From assembly GCA_020650975.1 (NCBI GenBank), contig JAIPMN010000313.1, positions 1 to 30,741 on the forward strand: 30,741 nucleotides of DNA, read 5' to 3'. Below are positions 1 to 11,570 of the stretch, one piece after another (within the stretch, counting starts at the first letter, position 1; each line of letters opens with the position of its first letter). The notes under the pieces are model-generated. The model worked only from the letters and a program-made list of their open reading frames with translations, was not told the DNA's origin and ran no database searches. The DNA comes from Apostichopus californicus (lineage: Eukaryota; Echinodermata; Holothuroidea; Aspidochirotida; Stichopodidae). A program made the position numbers and the translations under genes.

Positions 1-408
1 AGTGGATATAAGTTTACTTGCTGATTTATCATTCATTTGGTCAACCAGAAGCCATTTTCATATTTTTGCAATTGAAAAGTTAAGCCAATCCAAACAGATA
101 GAAACTATTTAGGTTTCAGTTGTGCATTAAAGGATAAAAGCATTATAATTATAAATTAAAACTTGAGCAATCATACAGCCAGTAATTACTCCATATTTGA
201 TGATTTAGGCAACCCTTTATGTATTGTTCCTCTCCCCTGCCCATGTTCAAGGAACACTAAATTATGCAACAATCTTTTAACCCTTGTGCTCACTCAAAAT
301 TGCATGGGTGGTGTAACATCACAATGTGCATTTGGGAGCAGGCCTCTAAAAAGCAATAACACTCAACTTTGCATTCAATGAAAAACCAATATGCATCACA
401 GAGGTAGT
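1..408. other. AT-rich non-coding flank
   Basis: Nothing recognisable is seen here. The longest open frame (163-381, plus) has mixed composition, no domain and no convincing splice context, and is treated as chance. Confidence 0.6.
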
Positions 409-1216
409 ATTAAGTCAAAAGACTCATTTCTGTGAACCTTGCTTTCTTTTTGTTGTTGTTAATTTATCTGATATATTTGGAAGTAATCAGGCGGCTTGGA
501 TGGCTTGTAAGTTAAGTGTAAAATCACTCCTCGTCACAGTTATTGCTTTTAAAATGTTCTAAACAACATGAAGTAAAATTCACCTACTCAGTAGAGATAT
601 TAAGTCAAAAGACTCATTTCTGTGTGACCTTTCTGTGAACCTTGCTTTCTTTTTGTTGTTGTTGTTAATATATCTGATATATTTGGAAGTAATCAGGCGG
701 CTTGACTGGCTTGTAAGTTAAGTGAAAAATCACTCCTCGTCACAGTTATTGCTTTTAAAATGTTCTAAACAACATGAAGTAAAATTCACCTACTCAGTAG
801 AGATATTAAGTCAAAAGACTCATTTCTGTGTGACCTTTCTGTGAACCTTACTTTCTTTTTGTTGTTGTTGTTAATATATCTGATATATTTGGAAGTAATC
901 AGGCGGCTTGACTGGCATGTAAGTTAAAGTGTAAATCACTCCTCGTCACAGTTATTGCTTTTAAAATGTTCTAAACAACATGAACTAAAATTCACCTACT
1001 CAGTAGAGATATTAAGTCAAAAGACTCATTTCTGTGTGACCTTTCTGTGAACCTTGCTTTCTTTTTGTTGTTGTTGTTAATATATCTGATATATTTGGAA
1101 GTAATCAGGCGGCTTGACTGGCATGTAAGTTAAAGTGTAAATCACTCCTCGTCACAGTTATTGCTTTTAAAATGTTCTAAACAACATGAACTAAAATTCA
1201 CCTACACAGTAGAGAT
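409..1216 (+). repeat. Tandem array, about 206-bp unit, four copies
   Basis: Four head-to-tail copies begin with ATTAAGTCAAAAGACTC at 409, 599, 805 and 1011. The first unit is 190 bp and the later three are about 206 bp. The 16-bp difference is explained by an extra 13 bp (TGTGACCTTTCTG-like) plus one extra GTT in the later copies. Each unit has a GTTGTTGTT tract, the core AAGTAATCAGGCGGCTTG and the end ACTCAGTAGAGAT. Copies 3 and 4 share private variants (CTGGCATGTAAGTTAAAG, GAACTAAAA), so they came from the latest duplication. No coding potential is visible. Satellite or minisatellite expansion is the simplest reading. Confidence 0.95.
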
Positions 1217-2793
1217 TTTCCTCGGTACAAAATCTAGAAATTATTCAAAATTTGTCAATATCTTTAATATGACAACACTGCTTGTTACATCAATTTTGGT
1301 AACCAAGAGAAAAGTCCTTTATGGACATTTTAAAGAAATCAAAATTTTGAACGTTTCTCCCTTTATTTCCAAGGTCATACAATTTTTCCTTTTCCCTGGC
1401 ATAATTCATCTCTATAACCAAATATATATTTGTTTCTCTCTTTCTTCTTTCCCTTTTTCGTTTCTGAACAGTTTCTTCTCCTGTTGTCCTTTTCAAACAA
1501 GTGAAAAGGAAAATTAAAAATCTGTTACATCAAATGGTTTGCATGCACTTTACTCTGATGTTACAAATTACAAAATGCTGTTAGCTAATGGATCCCCATT
1601 CTTATCGAGTCACCCAATATTGAGCTCCACTTTTACAACCAAATCTATAATCCCAATCATTTTAACTGATTTCTCATCGCGTAACATCATTTTTGCCCTG
1701 ATTAATGTTGACATGATGATACAGCGACAACCTGTAGCGATTCCTTAACCTACTTTCAAGTTCAGGGTACTTTCTCTCACTAAATGGCCTGTTCTAATCT
1801 TCACATCAAAAAGCAAATATCGATGCACACTCAACATTACAACAGAATGATAGCCTTATCGTTTTAACTGGAGGTCAACAATTGCTGACTAAAGAATACA
1901 TTTTTGCCTTAATTCCTTGTTTCCTGCAAGAAGTGCATTCGAACAGCGGCGGTAATTCAAATGGAATGATTGTGCAAAGAGATCTTTGAGAAAATCTGTC
2001 AGATAGTCTAGAAAATTGGTGAGATATTTTAAGTTTTCATTTTTTTATTTCTTATATGCAACCATAATACTGTATATGTGACCCTGACTTTGATATTTCT
2101 GAAGTGAGTAACCACAGTAACTAATTCTTAACGTACCATTTTTCTCTTCTTTCTTCTTGAATTAATTATACATGAGCATAAATTTATGACACATCTTTTC
2201 CTGAAAAGGTCACTTGAGCATACGAACAAACAGATGCTTTTGTCCTTCGATAAATGCAAGCATATTTTAACAATACTTTAAGAAAAAGGTAAGTAGCTAT
2301 GAATTTTTCATTCTACTGGATTGTCGAAAAAAAACAGCCTAATCTTTCATGGTTATACATTAAGCAACATGCCATCGTACAAACATCTTGAAAATATTAC
2401 CATTGTTATAGTTATGAACTTTAAAAGCTCTTTGAAATTTTTATGGAACAAAACATGCCAAATGTATGGAATGTGAGTGACATCAAAATTAAGCTATTGC
2501 ACTCAAATTGCGCTTTGGTATTCATTTTATCAACGGAGGAAGATTAATTTGTTGAAAGAAAAGGATGGAGACAGACAGAAAGAAAAACAACACTGCATTT
2601 TGTGGAAGCTTCAAGTTCAGATGAGCTGCCATTGTGCTAGCATTTCATAGATAAGTATGTATTTGTCATTAATGACATCATTGACTACCTACTACCCACT
2701 GAAAGGGACAGAAAGTTAGTTCAAGTTGTAAATCAAAGCATTCGGGCCTGCAGAAAGAAGATGTGTCTGACATATTTCCTTAACACCTAAGGA
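1217..2793. other. Non-coding, no clear element
   Basis: AT-rich sequence with a pyrimidine-rich stretch around 1430-1480. Open frames at 1161-1517 and 1539-1748 show no domain and are probably chance. No RNA gene or transposon end was recognised. Confidence 0.5.
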
Positions 2794-2903
2794 AGTGATA
2801 TATCGATCTAATATTCACTAACGAAGCATACAAAAAGATCGTATATCCAGTGATAAATCGATCTAATATTCACTAACAATGCATATAGAACGATTGTGTA
2901 TCC
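2794..2903 (+). repeat. 55-bp tandem duplication, two copies
   Basis: AGTGATA(T/A)ATCGATCTAAT begins at 2794 and again at 2849. Both copies run through ATTCACTAAC, a GCATA segment and GTATATCCAGT or its variant. Divergence between the two copies is modest. Confidence 0.85.
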
Positions 2904-3002
2904 AGTTTTCTATGATAGCATTTACAGCATCTCTATATTGAGCAACTTGTAAAACATCTAGAAACTCTCATTTCCATCCTGTAGGTGAAAGTGAATCTCA
3001 CT

Positions 3003-3032
3003 CCCCCCCCCATTCCCCCCCCCCATTCCCCC
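3003..3032 (+). repeat. Interrupted poly-C tract
   Basis: Runs of 9 and 10 C separated by ATT, followed by ATTCCCCC. The minus strand has long G-runs and could form a G-quadruplex. The sequence on both sides (2904-3570) holds nothing else recognisable. Confidence 0.85.
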
Positions 3033-3570
3033 TACCTCGACCACTCCAAAAAGTGCTAGGAACCAATTCAAAATTATACCCATCTCTTACTCCTTGTTTC
3101 TCTGCCACCGCCCTCAGCCTCCCTTCTTTTCTCCCCAACAAATAACAGTTAGTAAATATGTGTGGAAATATAAAACAAACTAAACAGTATTTCACTTTAA
3201 ATAAGAAAGGCATGAAAAATGAGACATTCTAGTCCCAGTTGACCTACTGTATCATGCTAATGTATCTAAAGTTATCACTTTACAAAACACTAATATCAAT
3301 ATTTAGAAACTAAAAGTGAAACAAAACAAGAGAAATAATATATTTTCAACTCAATAGGTATAATAATTAACTATTCTCTTTCAATCCTTAAAGCACTGCC
3401 TGACCAACTCAGGCCTGGCCAAGATATCCCTGGAAATTTGTTGCACTCTAGTGTCCCAGGAAAAATAAAAAAAAGTCACACAAATAGAGGGCAGTATGCT
3501 ATATTTCAAATCCAAGACATTTGAAACAATGTTTACAGCTAAAACTACACAGTGTTATTAATGAGTTGTG

Positions 3571-3640
3571 AACTTTTGGCCTTTTGGCTAAGATCTTGTG
3601 TTAGTATCTATCCCCTTTCCAAGGGATTTGTGATACACAT
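3571..3640 (+). pseudogene. U2 snRNA-like 5' fragment (probable 3'-truncated pseudogene)
   Basis: The sequence contains GGCCTTTTGGCTAAGATC, the strongly conserved stem I segment of U2 snRNA. It sits in the right order between a CTTTT start (U2 has CTTCTC) and TAGTATCT, the branch-site recognition segment, and ends with GTGATAC, which corresponds to the 3' side of stem-loop IIa. The spacing is close to that of U2. One T is inserted in the branch-recognition motif (GTGTTAGTA in place of GTGTAGTA), the loop between is diverged, and no Sm site or 3' stem-loops follow. A working U2 gene is therefore unlikely. A retrocopy truncated at its 3' end, or a SINE with a U2-derived head, would both fit. 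Confidence 0.6.
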
Positions 3641-4954
3641 TAAAGTTAACATCCTCATGAACTTACGATAACATTCTTGATGCCTTGGGACTGGATCAGT
3701 TATTAAGTCGTTTGGTTTTCATGCAGAGGCACATCTTGGGTGACTTTACTTGAAAAGTATCATTTCCGAATACACCTTATAAACAGCAGAAACTAACTAA
3801 AAGTTATCACAAACTAGTGTTAAAATCGTGGAAACTTTCTTTTTTTAATCTACTTTACCCATTTCTATTATCTGCCCCTCTCCCCCCATAAGTCTATACA
3901 ACTCAATACATCCCACAGTACTAATTAAATGTATGGGAACAACTTCTTGATGGAAAGTGGCTATAAATATATAACTTCTTGAAATGCAGCACACTATTAA
4001 TTTAATGCTCTTATATCTTTTTCATAAGACAATTATACAGTCTCTGGTATTGGTTTCCCCCAAAAAAATTGGCAGTACCACACTGTCTTATATTTTACCA
4101 ACCCATTAAAATTAAACTATCAAATACTAATGTTAAATTAACTAACTAAAGGAGCCAGTCAAAATGTAGTTCAGAGTTCAAATAGGGAATGACCATTTGT
4201 GAAATCCTATTTTAGGCTAGCTGTATTGACTATTTCAATTTTGATCATGGTGACACATTAATACCTACTTCATGGTCACCAATATTCAGGCTTAGCAAAG
4301 TATGCTATCTGGTATTAATTCCATTTTTGGAGTTAACAAGTAACAACGAAGAAGTTCTACTAGAATATATGACAACTCACTGGCACATTTTACTTGTCCA
4401 ATATTTTTCAATCTCAATATCTAGAAAGATCTTTAATAGGTCATCAGTATAATGTTCTCTGATATTCTAGAAAGTCAATTCATGATTACTAATGCACTTA
4501 GGAAAGATTGTAGACTCAAGATCTAATCTGTACAAACTTAAAACACTACAGTTCACAAATAATCTCTACGTTAAAGATTTTAGCAAAATTATACTGATTA
4601 GTTGTCAGAAACAGTTAACAACACTAAAAAGAAAGTGTTCTATGAAAGGAAAACGGCCATAAGATGAAATGGTACTCACACGTACACACACAGACATTTC
4701 TCCTTCTAAGATCTCAAACCCTTGCCCTTCTATTTTTTATATTGAAGAATGTGTCATATGTGACAAATTCTTTGTCTCTCACAAAATCTCCATGCTAAGA
4801 CTTCGAGACATGAAGATTTAACTAGTCCATCTTATAACATCTTCAATTCTGGCGTTGGTCCTCGAGCGAACCTCAAAAATCCCATGACTGCTTTTTGACA
4901 AATTGCGGGAAAAGAAAAAGGTTTCAACTTTGAATGCCGAAACCTTCAACTCAC
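3641..4954. other. Non-coding, probable intron 3' of the minus-strand exon
   Basis: AT-rich sequence with no domain-bearing frame. If the exon at 4955-5473 is real, this stretch begins its downstream intron on the minus strand. The open frame continues 45 codons past the donor, but those codons look unlike the exon in composition. Confidence 0.45.
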
Positions 4955-5471
4955 CTAGTTCTTTCTTCTTCTGATGTCTCTGCAATTGGTAATACTGTTT
5001 GTTTCTGTCGGCCACGCTGGTTGTCTTTGAAGCTGATGGAGACAACCTCGAATTTGGCTCCCTGTTTTCTTGGTCGATCTTTTGTTGCGCTGGAGGTGAC
5101 TTCTGCTGCCCCCACTGGTCCATTTTGAAGTCCATGTCACAGTTTTGCAAAGTGTCACATATTTGAACAAGTTTGAGTGAGGACAGTGATGTGGGGCACT
5201 GATCTCTTTCGTCCACCTCTGAGGCAGCAGTCTCGAAACTGCTTGTCGCTGCCACGATAACCTCCTGAACGTCGTCGCTAGAGTCCTCAGGAGCTGAGCT
5301 CGAATTTGACAGCATATTCACTTGAGCTCCATTGGACTGTTCGCTACTTGTTGACAGCAAATTTGTTAATGTTTTGGTTTCTTGTCTCAAGGTGAGAAGA
5401 CACTTTTTCTTGGCAGGAAGGCCGCTACTAGAGTGGGAGGCCCTGTCTTTCAAACGTTTGCACGACATCAT
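4955..5471 (-). CDS. Protein-coding exon, Ser-rich nuclear-type protein of unknown function (partial)
   Basis: This is the longest open frame in the window, and its middle has codon and residue composition typical of a real protein. The coding part starts at tandem ATGs (5471 and 5468) and gives 172 codons before the donor AACTAG|GTGAGT, whose intron starts at 4954. An acceptor AG lies just upstream (exon start 5473, after CTAACCTTTTCCAAG); a second good acceptor, TTTTTCAG, would start the exon at 5513. From 5473 the exon is 519 nt with phase 1 at both ends. Visible parts: a bipartite-like basic nuclear signal (K5-R6 and K21-K23), a Ser-rich stretch (residues 40-65), an acidic-hydrophobic patch EDSSDDVQEVIV (62-73) resembling a SUMO-interaction motif, SP sites at 125 and 144, and a basic glutamine-rich end (156-172). 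No catalytic domain is seen and the family was not recognised. The remaining exons were not found. The coding call is fairly sure; the nuclear role is inference. Confidence 0.62.
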
Positions 5472-5473
5472 CC

Positions 5474-6314
5474 CTTGGAAAAGGTTAGTGACCAAGAGAG
5501 AAGCAAAGCTGGTCTGAAAAATGATGGGGAAAATGAGATGCCCATTGTTAATTGATGGCGATAACATTGTCAGGGTATTAAATTGCTTTCGAGGTAATGT
5601 ATCTTTCTTTAATTCATCTTTAAGGGGGCCCAACTTATTGATTATAGCATAATGCTAAGATCTACTTTATTTTTCATATTTATGAAACACCGACTAAAAA
5701 TGAAAACTTAGGTCCATACAGAGAAGCCAACCTCATTTCCAGTGTTTTCAGTTTTTCAAATGTTTAATACATACTTTAAAGGGAAGAACAATAAACAGAA
5801 AGTACAGAAACAGATGGTTTCAAAAATACTTATTTTAATACAATAATAGATGTTACCAATTACAGACATTTTGCAAATGATATAAGGTTCAGAGGCGGCA
5901 AGAAAAACGTCTCCCCCACCCCCTTACTTTCTTAAAGACTAGATCAACGACCAGCCTAGTTTACAAAACTTAAACGTTATGAATAATGCAGAAAACTAGC
6001 ATATGTGGCTGGAACTGGGACTCAATTTACACGATGCATCCTTCAAGCTGATGAAAGTACCTGTAGCTATGAACCATATAGGCTTGTAAAACGTTGGGCA
6101 ATTTGACAGAGGTAAGTGCCACAATTGTATGTCAAAGGTCATCCCATAGAGTAATGCTACTTTGCATTAGATGTACTGAAATAACTGTAGAAATGAAGTA
6201 ATGCCTGTGCATCAATTAGCAGCCTTAATTTATCCACTGAGTACTTCATTTATTAGCAAAATATTTTAACCTAGATCTAATGTTTTTGTGCCAACAAAAT
6301 TTTGGAAGTGGGGG
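5474..6314. other. Non-coding, probable intron or 5' flank of the exon
   Basis: The open frame runs on to 5633, but between 5474 and 5530 it is pyrimidine-rich on the minus strand with branch-like CTAAC and two AG acceptors. That looks like intron and not coding sequence. Nothing else was recognised up to 6314. Confidence 0.45.
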
Positions 6315-6359
6315 GTCTTGTTCCCTCCCCCCTCCCCCCTCCCCCTCTCCCCTCCCCTA
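6315..6359 (+). repeat. C-rich (CCCCCCT)n tract
   Basis: Blocks of 3-6 C are separated by single T or TCT. The minus strand reads as G-runs of four or more with short loops, a G-quadruplex-prone motif. Confidence 0.85.
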
Positions 6360-7291
6360 CATGGATTGGCTCCTGCTTTCTATTCCTTTAGGTCTGCCAG
6401 TAGTCTTGTGATAATCACCATAGAGCCAGCCAGCCAGTTAGCACAGCCGATGAAAAGGTAGGTTCCACTGTGCCTTTTTTTTGACAATCATTTGAACTAC
6501 TTTTAAACTGTCATTAAGTTTCTGCTTTTATCGGAAAGAATGCATCAATAACGTACAATGCATGCCCTCACTTGTGTGGACAAGCATGACTAACTATCAG
6601 AGACCATCATATCTTTCATGGCAGAGTAGTTTCATTAAATGTAATACGAACAGATAAACCTATATATAGTTAAAAACCTGAATCCTGTTAAAAGGCATAG
6701 TATATACCATCACCATTCCCGTCTGTCACTGATATAACACGATTTGTATAGCACAAAATTCTTGATTTTAACTCTCACAAGTTAATGACTGAATATATAT
6801 ATTTGTCTGGTCTATCCATGTATACTATGTCCTATTCTGTATACCAATATATGTATCATGCAACAAATATTACTCCCATACATGTAAAACTATGCCGAAC
6901 TCAGGGAAATTCAGCCTACAGCAATATGGATTAGACTAGTTTAGTAGCACAATTTCTTTATGCTGCTGAGCCGATTAGGGGCTTAGGGAATTCTAGTAGC
7001 TCAGGGAAATCAGTCAACAGGTCACCAGAAAGAAATCTGATGCCAAAACTTGGCTTACTGGTAGGAACCAGGGCAGGAGTTTTTTTGATGGCTTGTTATT
7101 GGAGGTAATCTATTAATATCATGTGGCAGAAATAATCTTACTGATGTAGCTTTTGCTTGAATCTCTGTCATTTACTTGAGACTTCAGACCAGAGGGATAT
7201 TTTAGATGTGATAGGTAAAAAGAAAAACCTGTCAGGATTGTTGAATCTCTAGCTGATATGCATTAAGAAAATGTCTTAAAATCCAGACATC
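6360..7291. other. Non-coding, nothing recognised
   Basis: AT-rich sequence. A phrase CTCAGGGAAAT(T)CAG occurs near 6901 and again near 7001, a weak short repeat. No gene signal is seen. Confidence 0.5.
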
Positions 7292-7330
7292 CCACACACA
7301 CACGCATACGCACACGCACACACAAACACG
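7292..7330 (+). repeat. CA-rich microsatellite
   Basis: CACACACA tract interrupted by GCATACG, GCACACG and AAACACG. Confidence 0.85.
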
Positions 7331-8142
7331 AATCTGGGAACAACATCATTATAATTTCATTACATACTACTCTTTGCATCTTATTAGAGGTAAGGCATCA
7401 ATCATTTTGTAGAGAGCTTTCAATCACAGATGTAACTGCAGCCGAATTATAGCAAGGAGCTTGAGGCAGGACAGAGCATGGCAGGGAAGAGAGAAACCTG
7501 AACTCAAATCTGTTCATATACTTCCATCACAAACTAAAATTGTCTGTATGTATTCCATCATGAAGACTATCAACAGGTCAGTATTCTGTCTGGTTTACAA
7601 TTATAACATACAGCCATAGTTGTGACATCAGGTTTGTGTACCAGCCTACCAGGGTCTATACTGGAACTGATATTCTGGCATTAATACCTTGCTGATAATC
7701 TAACTACTATCCCTCCTGGATGTGCACACAGATTTGTGTTAGCTAATCATTACTTAATGACTCTGAAATATTTATGCAAATTATACAATTTTGGTGATTC
7801 AATATTCCCGCATTGTGTATAGCGCCACCTGCATAATCTTAACACATTTGTATATTGCCAGCTTCTTTATTGTTTTCTAGCATCACCCTGGTATAGAGCG
7901 AAAGAGAGAAACAGCAACCTTAGAATAAACAATGGGGAAAGTCCGGTCCTCTACTTATATGGCATAATTAAGAAGCATAAAAGTCTGACCAGACATTCAC
8001 TGACAAACACAATGCAACCAATCATTGGAGGTTTAACTGAAAGCTATTTTACACAAACATGTCCGATATCGCCCTCTAGTACAACATTCTCTGCCACCTA
8101 TAAAGGTGACAATTTTGTTGATCAAGCTAAATATATGAAACT
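7331..8142. other. Non-coding, nothing recognised
   Basis: No open frame, transposon end or RNA motif that I could support. Confidence 0.5.
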
Positions 8143-8398
8143 CTTATAACCAGCAAGCCATGTACCCTACGTGCAGCCTATATATATGATCTCTTACTTA
8201 TAACCAGCAAGCCATGTAGTCTACTTGCAGCCTATATATATGCAACTCTTACTTATAACCAGCAAGCCATGTAATCTACTTGCAGCCTATATATATGATC
8301 TTTTACTTATAACCAGCAAGCCATTTAGTCTACTTGCAGCCTACATATGCATCTCTTACTTATAAGCAGCAAGCAATGTAGTCTACTTGCAGCCTATA
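8143..8398 (+). repeat. 54-bp minisatellite, five copies
   Basis: CTTATAACCAGCAAGCCATG begins copies at 8143, 8197, 8252, 8306 and 8359 (spacings 54, 55, 54, 53). Each copy continues with TCTACTTGCAGCCTA and a TATATATG segment. The last copy is the most diverged (AAGCAGCAAGCAATG). Confidence 0.95.
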
Positions 8399-9037
8399 GT
8401 TAGTTTTTATCTTTTCATCACTGAGTGACCTAGATATATGATTAGAAGAAGAAACTATCCCAAGCAATGCTGAACGTACAAAAGTTATAAATATTTAAAA
8501 TGTAGGTTCATATTCCCTTTGATAGCAACTAATATTGGGAAGTTCAATCATATTACTTATTGTAGACAGATATGATAATTATGTTGTAATGTATGTGTAA
8601 AAAGCACAATTGACATCATGTTTCCCCCTCCATTGTCTCCACACTGCATATAAGCCAGGATTGAATCAGAATCATAGCCTACTTATTTTAATATCTTATA
8701 TCTTTCTTTTATTTTTTTATCTTATAATGCATGTAATGTACGACTGTTCATATAAAGATGGTGATGTTACTGTGTACAATATATATCTGACTTAATTACT
8801 AAATATAGGCCTCCATGCAGTTTGGCAGGAAGCATAGATAAGATATATCCTCATTCACCAGTTTTATTTACTATGAACATCAGCAATAAAGAGGTCAGTA
8901 TTTCAGTATTAAAAGGGAGTATAGATTGGATACAGTGCTAAAACATAGCAATGAAAAGTTGATGAATAAATATAATGGAGGCAGGTTAGAAAGAGGACCA
9001 TAAATACATACATGTTTATGCACACATGCACATAAAC
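8399..9037. other. Non-coding, nothing recognised
   Basis: AT-rich. A short open frame (8610-8795) is hydrophobic by composition only and is not called. Confidence 0.45.
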
Positions 9038-9076
9038 GCAGGGTGTGTAATACACGCAGTGTGTGTAATACACGCA
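9038..9076 (+). repeat. 18-bp repeat in a CA/TG-rich segment
   Basis: GCAGGGTGTGTAATACAC and GCAGTGTGTGTAATACAC follow each other, then a third partial GCATATATAC. CA-rich sequence lies on both sides (about 9018-9122). The minus-strand frames through it are repeat translations, not genes. Confidence 0.85.
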
Positions 9077-9122
9077 TATATATACGCACAGATGTTTCAC
9101 ATATGCACATTCTGTACACACA

Positions 9123-10000
9123 GCTGGTGTCTCTTATAAACATTGAGACCCATTGTTTTATGCCATTTTTCAAATCAATGTACTCTTAACTTAACAAAAC
9201 CCAATTGAACTCTTCAAAGGAATTGGTGATTCTTTTCAAAAAACATCAGCATCTCGACATGTCCAACTTCATCTACTTGGCATAAACTTAAACCTTTCCC
9301 ACAATAACATTCTTTCAAAGAGAAGAAGTTTATACTTGCATAGAAACTACAACCGCAATTTTTTTTCTTTGTCCTGGTTCGATTTGTCTCTGTATATCTT
9401 GTTGAATGAAAGTGAGATTTTTTTTCCCCCGCGCCGTATCTATTCCCAAATTGCCGTGAGTGAATCAAATGTTGTTGTCCTTTCTGGTTTTTACCTTTCC
9501 TTGATCCTCATTCTCAACAATCTACCTAAATTTTCAGTCATCTGGCCCAAAAATCTGGGGCCTCGTAATATTAAGTCAAATGAAGACCTACAAAAGCAGT
9601 AGTGCTCGGTTACCATGAAGGAGCAATTGATCCTTCATAGCGAATACACTCTCAAGATTTAGTGGGATTTCTCTGAACGACTTCAACAGACAAACTTGGT
9701 CTAAAAACACAGAAAACTTGTTCATAATATGTAACGATGAGAGGGCAGAGAGGTGTTTCAAGTTGGGGCCATAGCTGAGGATGGTAATTGGCTAAAGATA
9801 AAAAACATTGAAAGAAGATGAGGAACGTTTTTTGTCACGCATTTATCTATCAAAGCATTGGGAAAAAAATGCACTTGGCCTAAAACTCTTGGATTTCTAC
9901 CTTCTCAATTGTTATGTATGTTACGGCCACAAACTCTGCAACATTGCAGAAACAAAAGGAGCTGGAGACTTTAGAAAGGGAGACATGCGTGCAATTGGGG
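9123..10000. other. Non-coding, no supported gene
   Basis: Overlapping frames on both strands at 9214-9602 have no domain. The frame starting at 9808 leads into the 21-bp minisatellite and probably stays open by chance. Confidence 0.4.
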
Positions 10001-10125
10001 TTAGTGGGTTTCATGAGTGGTTAGTGGGTTTTCATGAGTTGTTAGTGGGTTTTCATGAGTGGTTAGTGGGTTTTCATGAGTGGTTAGTGGGTTTTCATGA
10101 GGGGTTAGTGGGTTTTCATGAGTGA
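10001..10125 (+). repeat. 21-bp minisatellite, six copies
   Basis: TTAGTGGGTTTTCATGAGTG units start at 10001 (20 bp, one T fewer), 10021, 10042, 10063, 10084 and 10105. The unit is a multiple of three, so the frame open from 9808 reads a heptad VGFHEWL through it and stops right after. No splice or domain evidence supports a protein. Confidence 0.95.
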
Positions 10126-11266
10126 ATTTATGGATAATCAAATTTAGTTTATAGAACTTTTCTCTTCTCTTTACAAAAAGATGAACTGGGTCTTGGCCCC
10201 TTGCAGAGTTTTACAAACTATATTCTTCAATGTTTCCAAATAGAACACTATTTGTGTATATATGTGAGTGTGTGTATGTATGTATTTTTTAAACGTACAG
10301 GTACCTCGCAACAATAGCATCAGTTAAAAGGTCATGGCTGTTAAGCTAAAAAATTGTAAATATATTCATAAACAGTCAAATTGTTGATGTGTATCACAAG
10401 ATTACATCAATGTCATCCAGATAACCACCACTTTTTTCAATAAAACAGGTGTTTTTATTCAGATGTTACCCCTCTATAATTAAATAGGCTATTACTACTG
10501 GTTTATTGACCATGATTCAAGTACCTACCACTTTATTCTTTAAAAAGAGTGTATCTTTTTTTTATCCTTCTTTTTTTCCCCTCTTGGCAAGAACTAAACT
10601 CTTTTGACCTTTCCCTCAAAGACCTAATTTGAAGTCATTTAAACCGCCTCCAAGTATTGGCAACATGGGGCACTCTGCTGTAAGGTGTTCTCGCAATGCC
10701 ACAAAAGGTGTCACATGACAAACAAATGCTAATTCCTCCTAACCAGATGAAAATTTTTCAGAGGTCACTGTTTCCTATCAAGACTAGGGGAACATTCTCG
10801 TCACATTTCTAAATCAGAGAGAGACAATGCAAGTCGACAAACGGAAGACTGTGTTTCCCTCCCTCCAACCAGTGGTGAGGTTCATATCAGAGATTGAATT
10901 CCAAACCTTCTCTGTACTCCTTTATCCAAAACACAACATCCCTGCTCTCTCAGAGCTGGATCATTTTCAAATTTGCGTGAGTAGGTCATGTTGAGGCTGA
11001 CTGGTTCTGGATCAAGTTCCCCTCACCTCAGCAGGACGTCGCTAGTTTGATAACTGCAGGGGCCTCCTCCCAGTGGTGGGAGTGCAACGGTAAAACAACA
11101 AGCATGTTATCGTAACTAAATGGTGCCTTGTTGCTTTTTAAGTTCACAGAGACTAGACTAAATTTCCCACAAAAGAAGAAATGACCAATTAAAGAAGATC
11201 ACAGCTTGCTTCCAAAGTTAGTGCTAAACTATGATACAGAGTTCAACTGTCAGTCACTGCTCAACC
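10126..11266. other. Non-coding with a small TG/TATG tract
   Basis: A TATATGTGAGTGTGTGTATG tract lies at about 10257-10286. The rest shows no gene, transposon end or RNA motif. Confidence 0.5.
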
Positions 11267-11293
11267 CCTCCCCTCTCCACCCCCCCCCCACCC
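11267..11293 (+). repeat. C-rich tract
   Basis: CCCCTCTCCACC leads into a run of nine or more C, then ACCC. Confidence 0.8.
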
Positions 11294-11570
11294 AAAAACA
11301 AAAAAAATATCAAGAAAAAAACCTGCTAAGTTTTTAGAGCAGTGATAGCTTAATCTAGACCGTGCTTTTAGCTGCTCTGAATTCTTGGATGGAATCAGGA
11401 ATCTAAGACAAAAGGAATGTTATATCTAACTTAGAGACACTGAAGATATAACACAACATGACATGTTACGTGTCCATCATATAAGTTTTAGTTTATAGCC
11501 TCCCTCTGTAGGTCTCCAAGTAAAAAATTAAAATAAATTTAAAAATTTTTTTTAAAAATATATAAAATAG

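Noticed and set aside
4934-5128. Plus-strand frame opposite the minus-strand exon
   Set aside because: Shadow of the exon at 4955-5471; splice signals and composition support the minus strand.
6991-7050. TAGCTCAGGGAAAT resembling a tRNA A box
   Set aside because: No matching B box at the right distance and no cloverleaf stems.
8143-8398. Regular repeats considered as a CRISPR array
   Set aside because: The units are continuous tandem repeats without unique spacers, and the DNA is eukaryotic.
9808-10125. 105-codon plus frame ending in heptad repeats
   Set aside because: The repeat part is a 21-bp minisatellite that stays open because its length is a multiple of three; no other coding evidence.
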